DNA of 64,000 bases from Owenia fusiformis (Eukaryota; Annelida; Polychaeta; Sabellida; Oweniidae), in the NCBI GenBank assembly GCA_903813345.2, contig CAIIXF020000006.1:33209524-33273523 (forward strand). The letters run 5' to 3'. Under the pieces are notes generated by a model. That model was given only the letters and a program-made list of their open reading frames with translations. It ran no database searches and was not told where the DNA came from. Position 1 is the stretch's first letter; each line of letters starts with the position of its first letter. The position numbers and the translations under genes were made by a program. Of the stretch, positions 12,901 through 23,100 are shown one piece after another.

Positions 12901-13948
12901 CAATAGGGATAAATAGCCAAACGAGAGTCGGCGCTCTTGAAAAATACTTGGATCTTGATTCCAATCCTGGTATTGATATCTCGTTCGAAGAATGTATTTG
13001 ACGTCCGTGGATAGTAATTCTTTATGTTCCCCACTGTAAGCTAGATCTAAATTAACCAAACCCGTCTGGCCCAGTTATCTACTCCCAATGTCGTAGATCT
13101 GGGCCAGACCAGATCCAATACAAATAAAAAGGGGGGATTTACTCCGGAAAAAACACACTGGTTTTTCAATGTATAATACGTGCTAATAATGAATAAACAT
13201 CATAAAAAACACTTACGTGTTTGTTCCTTGTATCAAACTTTGTATTTATATTAGGTTTCCATCGCTGGATGACGGCTAATAAATAAGAACGAAACGATTA
13301 AACGCAGCAAAAAGAAAAATTCTTTTGCAATCTGTTCGTGATCTCGTAGGATATCGAGAAGTCTCTGAAAAATCGTAATATTTGGAATGTATTGATTCCC
13401 GGGAAATGTATTTTCGTTCCATGAAAGTTAAAAAATTATCGCGTCACACTTATATTACGTCACATCACGTGACTTTATTCGGTGCGGAGAGCTGACGAAA
13501 ATATTGACGAAATGTTGTGCCCATTTCAACATCAATATAACAAACAAAACACCACATTTACGTGTAAGTAATATACTCTTTATTTCAAATAAATACTTGG
13601 GTTTACATGGAGCCCGATGTTTTGGTTGGATGGCTAATAGGGAATGAATAATAAGTGATGATTCAGCGACATGTTTTTTCCTGAGTAAATCCCGCCTTTT
13701 TAGCATGGGACGTCGTCTGGCCCAGATCTACGACGTCAGGAGTAGATAACTGGGCCAGACGGGTTTGGTTAGACCTAGGATCTAAGCTTAAATAGACAGT
13801 CTAATTTAGAAAATACAAAATTTCTTACCTCACTTTCAACTTGATTCACATTGGAGTTCTGGCTTCGAACATGACAAGAACACGTAGGTATCTTCCCCTG
13901 ACCAAGCTTTAACAAGGTGGTCTTACAAGATCTCAATTGGTGAGCCAT
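3935..13948 (-). CDS. C6orf136: C6orf136-like protein with DUF2358 domain, six exons
   Basis: Exons, 5' to 3' on the minus strand: 13948-13829, 9225-8419, 8057-7966, 7367-7146, 6656-6587, 4081-3935. All junctions are GT-AG and phases agree, giving 1458 nt and 485 aa. The first ~30 residues are basic without acidic residues (MAHQLRSCKTTLLKLGQGKI), compatible with a mitochondrial presequence. Exon 2 encodes a long Ser/Thr-rich, probably disordered segment to about residue 290. Residues ~292-445 match DUF2358 as I know it from human C6orf136: IPKIFRTHDYRIYINDVTFE, then VRAHWRVQALP, then ISTFYLQGDGLVYKHRVDR. The last exon encodes a 48-residue helical tail ending NDFGIFPN. Function of the family is not established. 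The gene is divergent from EDEM3 and shares its promoter. Intron 1 (4.6 kb) and intron 5 (2.5 kb) are filled with mobile elements. Family assignment is strong; exon 1 and the start are good but rest on splice signals alone. Confidence 0.85.
4401..5893 (-). mobile_element. 5'-truncated LINE (non-LTR retrotransposon), RT domain
   Basis: Seen: an open frame from about 5893 down to 4680 on the minus strand encodes a reverse transcriptase of Jockey/CR1-like type. It has TLDFSKAFDTINHDILIQKL (catalytic Asp of motif A), GVPQGSVLGPLLFILYINDL (motif B) and FADDTNLL (the FADD catalytic motif). The reading continues a little upstream of the first Met (YQFGFQKFNSTY), where such elements usually have more RT sequence and an endonuclease, so the 5' end is truncated. 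The 3' UTR ends in an ATTGAATTG-type tail and about 12 A at 4401-4412. The frame from 5893 to the stop is unbroken, suggesting a fairly young copy. It lies in intron 5 of the C6orf136-like gene in the same orientation. Confidence 0.85.
6899..6957. repeat. Two-copy 30 bp tandem duplication
   Basis: AGCAACTTAAAACAGACAAG plus TTGTGATGA occurs twice in direct succession, in intron 4 of the C6orf136-like gene. Confidence 0.8.
9424..9511. mobile_element. Small inverted-repeat element (MITE-like), 88 bp
   Basis: The left end CAGGGGTTTCACTAG and the right end CTAATGAAACCCTG are near-perfect inverted repeats around a 60 bp core. No clear target duplication is seen. It sits in intron 1 of the C6orf136-like gene. 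Confidence 0.45.
10336..11089. mobile_element. Fold-back element with ~330 bp inverted arms, flanked by TTAA
   Basis: The sequence from 10336 to about 10665 reappears in reverse complement from about 11089 to 10765, with scattered mismatches and a loop of ~100 bp. The outer ends read GGTGCTATGGAAGTTAACAG on the left and, reverse-complemented, GATGCTATGGAAGTTAACAG on the right. Both are flanked by TTAA (10332-10335 and 11090-11093), which would fit a piggyBac-type target duplication, although the terminal bases are not the usual CCY. No transposase frame is present, so it is non-autonomous. Confidence 0.75.
11366..12873. mobile_element. Inverted-repeat element, TA-flanked, interrupted by a nested element
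   Basis: Left end CTGTAGATTGGGTTAATTTG followed by GCGC; the right end is its reverse complement with a variant inner part. TA dinucleotides flank both ends (11364-11365 and 12874-12875), as in Tc1/mariner-type insertions. The arms are rich in TTTGGCG motifs. No intact transposase is seen. A complete hAT-type element (11868-12352) is inserted in it. Confidence 0.75.
11868..12352. mobile_element. hAT-type MITE with perfect 8 bp target duplication, nested
   Basis: The left end TAGTGGTGTCAATTAACCG and the right end (reverse complement TAGAGGTGTCAAGTATTAAC) are inverted repeats. Further in, both arms carry TTAACCGGTTAACC. The identical 8-mer GTAAATAC flanks the element at 11860-11867 and 12353-12360, the signature of hAT transposition. 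It is 485 bp with no coding capacity. Confidence 0.85.
13055..13769. mobile_element. MITE with ~52 bp near-perfect terminal inverted repeats
   Basis: The left arm ACCAAACCCGTCTGGCCCAG continues to GTAGATCTGGGCCAGAC and is mirrored at the right end with two or three differences. TA flanks both ends (13053-13054, 13770-13771). It is 715 bp. The right end lies only 59 bp from the first exon of the C6orf136-like gene, so it is a possible source of regulatory sequence for the divergent promoter. Confidence 0.8.
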
Positions 13949-14162
13949 AGTTTGTTAATACACGGAATAGAAGAAATGGAATATTCGTTTCTAGAAAAGC
14001 ATGGTGGTGACCTTGACTTTCTAATCAAATCTCGTACAGTAAGTCTCGTCAGCCACGTTGAGTCTCGCGAGACTCTAAAAATGACAACATGAAGTTTACA
14101 AAAAGTTTACAAATTTCCACAGACCTCTAATATTCTCCGCTTGTGTGGGTCTGAACCACACG
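13949..14162. promoter_or_regulatory. Divergent promoter between C6orf136-like gene and EDEM3
   Basis: The two start codons are back to back, 214 bp apart. The interval has no TATA box at a useful place. It contains AGTCTCGCGAGACT (14061-14074), a perfect 14 bp palindrome holding TCTCGCGAGA. That element is known from vertebrate housekeeping and bidirectional promoters, where BANP or ZBTB33 bind it. It also has TGACCTTGA (14008-14016), whose reverse complement TCAAGGTCA is the extended half-site of ERR/SF-1-type nuclear receptors. Transcription starts cannot be placed from sequence. Confidence 0.6.
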
Positions 14163-17100
14163 ATGGATCGTTTAATACTAGATTGGATTATGCAGTACTT
14201 TATTATCGTGTTTTTCTTATTGGGTTCGCCCGCTGAAGCCATGAGTAAGCTGGAGAAAAGAGAACTCAAGTAAGTCTTACAAATTTTTTCTCAATTTATT
14301 TATATTTTCTGATTATTTTTACGATTTTTTACTTGTTTATTCCTTCACAAGTTCTGAATCTAAATTAACCTTGATAATGCTTGTAGCAAGAGCAATTTGG
14401 AGGATTCCATCAAATGATACATTTTTGAGGCCAGATGTTCTCTCGGCATCTTATTTAGTGCCAATCCCGACATTCTGGTCTGATGATGGTTAATAGAGGA
14501 TTTCCGTCCAACTTATTATTTCGGCACAAGCCATACACTTGGTTCATACTTCTATCGATTCTAACCATCACCCGAAGTGTTCTCTCAAAGTCATAAAAGG
14601 TTGTTGCTCTCTCAAATGGCAGAGGTAGACTTGAGGTCACACATTCACTACACTCTAATTGCTCACATGTCAGTGTCATATACATCAGTCAGCACAACAC
14701 ACTTTTCAATTAATCTCATTGAAGAGTTTGAAGAGCTTATCGCTACCTAATAGACAATCAACTTATTTTAATCTCATACACACAGTCACTCTGTTTCGAA
14801 CAGTTCTGAAATTTTTCCATTCAGAACCGTTCCGACTTTTTTTGTTCCGTGACATATCTACTAAGATCATGTTGATACATGAACTGTATCTCTTTTGAGA
14901 CTCATTTGTAATAGTACTCGGCTTAATAAGCAATGGGTTTTCAAACTAAATAGAGTGTTCCGACTGTAAGTTCAAACCAATCAGATTATTTGATATTTTG
15001 TGCATATGAATTATTCACTCCTGTGCTCTTACCATAAAAACCAAGCCACAATAACCAAATCCAGAGATTGTCCCAACTTCATTTTCTTGAAATGTGAACT
15101 CAAACTCGTGCGAAATGCATTATGCTTTTGTTGGAGCTATTCATTTTGGGAAATATAATTTGCAAGCCATATTTTTCTGCCGTTTTGGATATTAAATGTT
15201 CAAATTTAAGAAAGTATTGCTATATACACAACTCCTCAATTATTATTTCGCAGTTCTTCAATTGGGAGTCTCATCTTTACAGCTTGAATATACTGTGGCA
15301 AGTTTTGATAGTTCAATACACATCATCCATGAATATAATTTATAAATTTTAAACTTCAAAGAGGAAAGTGAATAAAGTGATTAAACTGTGACATGTATGA
15401 ACTTATGAATTTATATTTTGGTTCTAGGGAAATGGTGCTAGAAATGTTTGACCATGGATATAACAGTTATATGGTAAGTACTAATCACTTTTTATTTACT
15501 TGGTAGAAATTATATGCCCCTGAGGTATTGACCGATATGAGAACCAAATTCATAAACTGGTATTTGAGTTATTAAGATTAAATTTTCCAGTATGGTAGCC
15601 ATTTTGAAGTTGATCAGCTATCTTGAAAGTTTCTCTTGAGCAAGGTCCTTATTAGAGATGGGTCGGGTCGGGTTGGTTAACTGCCGTTATTTGCCCCATG
15701 GTTGACCTATCATATCACCCTGACCCGAGTCATGAATGGGTCAGATTAGAACTGGGGAAATAGTATTTTCATTTTGCGAGTGTAAATTATTAAAGTCCAA
15801 GGCCGATTTTCCTATTAGTCCTGTATGTTCACTGTTCAGTAGTCCATCTCCGGGGTCTCCCCCATCTTCCATATACGGTGTAATATTTGAAATATTTTCC
15901 CCATTGTAAATTCCTTGTTTTACAACTTTTCCACATCCGTTGCTAAGTTAAAAGTAAAAGAACAAGTTATATTGCTGTCAATTTATGAGACCTACTATTT
16001 TTGGCTCACACAGTGAGCCTGTGGGATTGACCAGGCGTCCGTCCGTCAACATTGGCCGCACAAATTAAAACTGCTATTCGGATTAAGTCATATCCACACT
16101 CATTTTATGCAGATCCATAATGCCTATTTGACCTATCATCGCCATCTCCCAAGTTCGCCCGGTTTCCGAGAAATTGCTGATTTTGACGTCAAAAAGTCAA
16201 ATTTTCTGTAGATACTAGACACTTTGTTAAAGTAGAACTTTCAAATAACTTGTAGTAGTTGCTGTATATGCAACTTATGTTCTCTGAAGATTTCAAAGCT
16301 CTTGAAATTACAGTTTTTGGTGTTTACTCTATAAAATTTTACAAAAAGTAGGACTGTCATTTTCAGGGAACTTTCTCATGTTTAAAGTCAATCATCATTG
16401 GCTGCACAAAACACTGTGTGAGCACAGGACCGTGGGTCCTTTATTTTTAAGTCCTGTGACCTGATCCGACAGGCCGAGGCCCAGCCGACCCAACTCTAGG
16501 TCTTATGTCCCTAAGAGTTATTAAGATTACATTTTTACCCAAAACTGCACACATTTTGAAAAGAATTGGAATTCTTTCTTGAGCAAGCTCCTGTATCTCT
16601 GAGGCATCAGCATGTAAAATTGAAATAAAATCAGTCAACCAGTATTTTTAGCTTTCAAAGATTACTTTTTTTATGAAAAATGGTGGCTATTTTGAATTGA
16701 GCAGCCATATTGAAAAATTTTAGAGCCCATGATTACATTCTGTTCAAATAATTCAATATATGTTTTTTCAGCTACATGCCTATCATGATGAATTGTAATT
16801 TGTGTATTTTCAGCAACATGCTTATCCTGCTGATGAACTGATGCCTCTTAAATGTATGGGGCGTGTGAGGGGCAAACATCGTTCAAGGGGTGACATAGAT
16901 GATGCGCTTGGAAAGTGAGTGTACATATTCTTGGAACTCCCCAGAGTAGCAAATCCCACTGAATAAAACATCTGAACAAAAACTGACAACTGGTATTTGC
17001 TTAATAAAAATTATATTCTAATTTTCTGAAAAAGTAGCAGCCATACTGATAATTCGTTCTTGAACAGAGGTCCTATCCCCATAAGACAGCCTTAAAAATT

Positions 17101-20100
17101 TGATAACCAAGTGTTAAGTTACAAACATTTTTTCAGTTTTCATTAAAGATAGTGGTCATTTTGAATCCAGAAGCCATCTTGAAAATATTACATGTCCAGA
17201 GTATGGTCCTGAGGCAGCAGCATGCAACAGCATATTATTTAGGGGTCCTATGGTACGCTTCTTTGAATATTGTTACAAGCAACAATATTTACCTCACAAT
17301 AAGATACAAACGATAAGAGCAGTATAAATGCAGTAAATTAAGTTCATGAAAATTTTCACAAAAATATGAGTCAGCATATCAAGACCATTCTGTCTTTTGA
17401 TATTGATCTAATATTAACACTAATTTAATACTTTTCTTTTATTTCAAGTCCCATTATTAAATATTGAATTGATACTGTGATGAGGCGCAGACACACGCAA
17501 GAATAAATTACAATTAATTTTCCATATTCAAGTTGAATATCGATACACTCACCATCAGCATACATGTCATTCGGGAACTCTTTCATAAGATGTATGCATT
17601 TTTGCTTCATGTCTGGGTCCATTCACTTTTTCGGTGTCATATCGATCCATTTTCAGATTTCAAATTTCTTATTTCTAGTAAGTAGGTCATGCTCTTTTGA
17701 TCGGAATCAAGAAAGCATCTACGAGCATGTTTATACAGTAAAACCTGTCTTAGTGAACACCTCTCTCTAGTGAACACCTGTCCCTAGTGGACACCCTTCC
17801 TACGCACATAGTCCACTGACTTCTGTATAAATTACCCTCTCTCTAGTGAACACCTTCCTACAGTGAACGTTTTTTCTTGGCAAAAAAATGTTCACTATAC
17901 ACAAGTTTTACTGTAGTTTAAACTCAGGTTGGTGGACAATCAAGGGGGTTTTAACTCCTCATAAGGGAGGGAGAGAAATGAGTGACATATTCTGAATCAA
18001 TGTCTAGACATTAACATTCTAAAACAGATCTCACATTGAGAATTGCAATATGCAGATCAATAAAACTGATTGTATGAATATTTTTTATTTCTATCATTTT
18101 GATTGATTTAATAAACACCAAGAATTACAGATCAGTCTGGGTTGAATTTTAAAACAATTGTGATGATTTATAAATATAGGGACGATATGCCTCTTCTCCT
18201 ATTTTGCTATTTGCTGCAAAAATGCACATTATTCTTAATGCTTTGTAAAATATTGATTTGAATTTTATTTTCTAATAAAAGTCTTTATTTTTATTTATGT
18301 TTGTCGTAACAGGGGTTAATATTATCCTATTATGACTTGTTTCCTTGTAATAATATCTCTGGTGCATGATGAAGTTATCATCCCTTTACCAATCAATGTA
18401 TTTTACATGATCAGGAAATTAGTCACCTTTTGAGACTTGTTTCATTTTAAAGGGGCAATATGAAAACAAATACTGGTTCTAATTTCTTGCATTTATTTTG
18501 AATATCATATTACATTTGAAAGTAAAACATGTTTTGCTATTATTCTACTTAAATTCTCACTAACAATCATGGCAGCAGCCCCCACAAAATACTAAATACC
18601 TGTATATCGTTCCTTTGAACTCCACTGATTCTTGAATTGAGGTGAACTTGTCCAAAGGCCTTTCAACACCAAATGCCTAGAGTGGACCTTGAGATGACCT
18701 TGGCTCATAAACATTGACTTTGACCTCAGGTTACCAAATTATGAGTTGCCAAAGGTCGCAGTATTCTTCAAGTGCCATAAATACCAAATACTTAGATATC
18801 GAACTTGGACCTTGATCTGTAAACATTTAGGTTGATCCCAGGTCACTTAATCATGGGTCAACAAAAGTCACAGAAGCCCAAAGGGGCTTAAAACGCCAAA
18901 TACCTAGATATTGACCTCTGAACTTAGAATGACCTTGACTTCAGGTCACATAATCATGGGTCACAGCAGCCCCAAGGTCCTTAATACACCAAATACTCAT
19001 TTGACCTTGAGATGACTTTGACCCATAAACATGACCTTGGCCTCATGTCACCTAATCCTGTGTCGCCAATGGTCACAGCAGTCCCTTGGGTCCTTCAAAT
19101 ACCATATACCTTGATATTGACATTTGACCTTGGAATGACCTAGACCCGTAAAGTTGACCTTTGCCTCAGGTCACCTAATCATGGGTCATCAGGTCTTAAA
19201 AGCCAAATACCTAGATATTTGACCTTGGAATGACCTTGACCCCTGACCTTCATAGAATGCCCATTGGCCAACTTAATATGTTGATCAAGTATGAGGACCC
19301 AAAACGGTTGAGGGGGAGATGTCTGGACAGGTAGTTATATAGACAGAGAGAAAAACAGACAGACTACCGTGCTTTATAGTAAGAAGATTTGATAGCACGC
19401 AAAAATTCATTCTAATTTATATTTTCATCTGAAAACAAGAAAAACATGTATAATAAAACTTATGTAAAAACATTTGGTACTAAAAATGTATTTGAGATCT
19501 TCCACATCCAGAGGCTCATTTAACATTAAATCAATGGGTAATGGGAATCTGGAATGTGTTCCACTTATAATAGTATTCTCCTGAGAGAGGTGTTCCATTT
19601 TAAAGGTTTACCTGTATGTTTATAGAATTGTCAGTTTGACCTGCCATAAACCTTACTCACTACTATATTATTTATTACAATTTTTATTAATAGATTCTCA
19701 TGAATTTGATATGACAAAGGAAGTGAAACTGAGCGGCACTACTTGCATAAATCTGCAGATCTACTTTTAATTAATGTGCCACTTCTAACATTTTAGCTGT
19801 TTTGAGCAATATAATGTCTCTTGATCTATGTTACTTTGGGATTTTACTTAAACACTACTGCAATGAAATGTACGCTTCATATATTTTCATTTGCCATCTA
19901 GATTGCTTATTTTTGTATGTGTTTCAAAACTTCTGATTTTGTAGACTCGAGTTCTAATTCCGAACCATTCTGAACTAGTTCAGGCATAGCCCTAATTGAA
20001 CTAGTTCAGACATAGCCCTAATTGAACTAGTTCAGGCATAGCCCTAATTGAACTAGTTCAGACATAGCCCTAATTGAACTAGTTCAGACATAGCCCTAAT

Positions 20101-23100
20101 TGAACTAGTTCAGGCATAGCCCTAATTGAAGTTGGAGAATGAAGTTCAAATTGTAGTTTGCAAAATCTGGAACTATTTCATGAGTTCCTCTCATCCCCAC
20201 TCTGCTAGAATGCCTACCCTTAGTAAAAAGTGTCCTGATATTCAAATCGAGATAAAGTAAAAAATAAAATGAATAATCAAAGAATGAAGTAAATAGATAC
20301 CTTAGATTAAATAGAAAATATGTTAACCTAATGATGTATTCTTTCATATGTTTTGATATATATTTGCTTCTTTCAGTTTTTCCTTGACCCTTGTGGATAC
20401 ACTAGATAGCTTAGTGGTAAGTACCTTTCGTGACACCTAGGATTTGTACTGTTTATGTACTTTATGAGATATACATTTTACCATTTCTCTGTCACTTTTT
20501 ATAATAATCTATTTTTAAACAGACTTTGAATAACTTTTTGTAGCATATTTAGGTCAAAATGACAAGATGTTTGCAATAGTAATTTGATCAAGGATCAGGA
20601 TTTACTAGAAAAGTGAATGTAACGTTGATGATATACGTTGTATAACTTTCCTGAAATGTGAATGTTCTATTAATGATGGTTAAAGCATGAATGGTGAAAG
20701 ATGTGAACATTTATTTCTACCTGGTGATGTAATTATAAGACAATACACTCTTTCCATTTGTCTCTCAACTCCTGGTTAAGACCTTTCAATATATATTATT
20801 TTTGCAGGTCCTAGGGAAGATAGAAGAGTTTGAAAAAGCAGTTCGTATGATAATCCGTGATGTCACATTTGATACAGACATCGTCGTCTCTGTATTTGAG
20901 ACAAATATCAGAATGATTGGGTAAGTTTGCATCATTTAGTCTTTTGGAACATGTCGGGTTTTATTGAGATATTATTGCTTCTGTTGAGTTTTTCAAATGC
21001 CATTTGAAGACATTTGAAGTCAAAAAATGATTTCTTAGTTTCACAAAAAATGTGAAATAGGACTGCATTATTCTGATGACATCAGAATAGGAATTAAAAA
21101 TATTCTGAAAATATGAAATACAATTTATATGTCTGGAAAATCATGTTTCAATACGTATATTGATATTTGATATTCAAAACAAAGCCAGATGTTTGCTTCC
21201 AAACTTAATTGTATATTGATATTTGATATTCAAAACAAAGCCAGATGTTTGCTTCCAAACTTAATTGTCATGTTTTAAAATGCAAAATAACTCACAAATA
21301 ATTAAGTTTGAAGGAAACATGTAATACAAACTCTTGATTGAACAGAAATTTACAAACTTTGTTCAACTTGGAGAATTTGCGTGGAATCGCAACTTAAAGT
21401 GTTGGTCTGTTTTCATTTAAAAGAAATTAATTGATTAATCTTATAAAGCTATATCAGTTATTTGAGTCAACAGCTGTGAATGTTATTTTTATTTTTTTTT
21501 ATTAATTTATTGCAATCACTTTTAGATCAGTGGCACATAGTTAAACTAGTGCAGCAGTTAAAACATACAATACATGTGTACAAGTACAATTCTAAAGCAG
21601 AGCTAAAAACATTTGCATAATAAGACATAAAAACAAAACTAAAACATTTGCAATACATTAACTTGTTGGTGCTACATATATGTTTTTGATAAAATACTTT
21701 GAGCATGCATCAAAAATATAACCTTGTTCTTGACCCAAGATAGCATAGGCCGCATCCCCAAGCACCCATTCTAAACCATTATTGGGAATACATGTCTTAA
21801 AATAATTATAAATGGAAGTCTATTCTCAATGCTATTATAAAATATAAACCTTTCCTCTTTAAACTTTGGGCAGGTAAAAAATCTATGTTCAGGAGTTTCT
21901 TTACAGCTCATATTACAAATGCTACCTCTGTTTTCAGATACAGATGATTGTTTTGAAAATTGGCATTACAGTCTCAGTTTTTAAAGAAACCTTCACCCAA
22001 TTTAAAATACCATGTGGCCTTTACCTAATTTAAAAATACAGCACCCAATCGAAAATACCTTTTACCCTATTACAAAACCCCTCACCCAGTTGAAAATACT
22101 CATTACTCAAGTTAGCCAGTTGAAAACACTCCTTGATATAGAGTCAAGAGCACTCTTATGCCAGCATCTGTTGAAGCATATTAAGAATGTTGCTATTGTT
22201 TTGTATTCTTTAACAAAATCATGTTAGTATTGATATCAGGAAGAAGCTTGTATTTGTTTCAGGGGTCTTCTAGGAGGTCATGTTTTAGCTGACCTACTTA
22301 AACAAAGTGGTGACGCCATGTTGTGGTACGACGATGAATTGCTCAATCTTGCCAAAGATCTTGGAAACAGGCTACTTCCTGCATTCAACACTTCAACAGG
22401 CATTCCCTTTCCTCGGGTAAATTTATATCTTTCATTATGCATTTTTGCATTTAGTATCGTTCTTAGCCAGTTTTTGCCAAAAATGAATTCCAGGGGTTCA
22501 AATTTGACAATTTTGACCTCAAATCACTTAAAAAGTGCCATAATTGATGAAAAACTGTATGGTCTTGATAGAATTTCTGGCCCTAGCAATGGGCCTGTAA
22601 TTGTTATTTCAAATTGTAAGCAATTACTTTTAGTGACAACATCAAGAAAACATAAAATATGTTCTATTGCTGCATTGTACTATATTTTATGGTGTTATAC
22701 TTGTATGCTATATAGGTCAACTTGCGTTTTGGTGTGAATAAAGCCACATCGCGCACAGGGCATGAGAAGGACACGTGTACTGCATGCGCTGGTACAATGA
22801 TTCTAGAATTTGCAGCCCTCAGTCGTCTTACTGGTGATCCAATTTATGAGGTACTTTGGACAAAAGTATATGAGCCTGGCCAAAGGAAAACCGGTCTTAT
22901 CTCAAAAATTAGAATTGTTCTACGGAGCCAAAATTGTGCCCAAGATTAAGAAGGAAATGTGCTAAATTCAAATCGGACATTTTGGTCTATATATGCAAGG
23001 AAAACTTGAAACCAGTTTGTGACATCTTATCTTTTAACAAAATGCCCTCTGTTATATCGGAAAGGCACATTTATATAAAGTTAATTAGAGACTCTTGTAA

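Noticed and set aside
14455-15352. Several 60-80 codon frames in EDEM3 intron 1
   Set aside because: No splice-consistent links, no conserved motifs and AT-rich codon use; they are treated as chance.
22434-22737. Open frame continuing past EDEM3 exon 6
   Set aside because: The EDEM3 reading is interrupted by a clear donor at 22417 and resumes at 22716. The continuation is intron.
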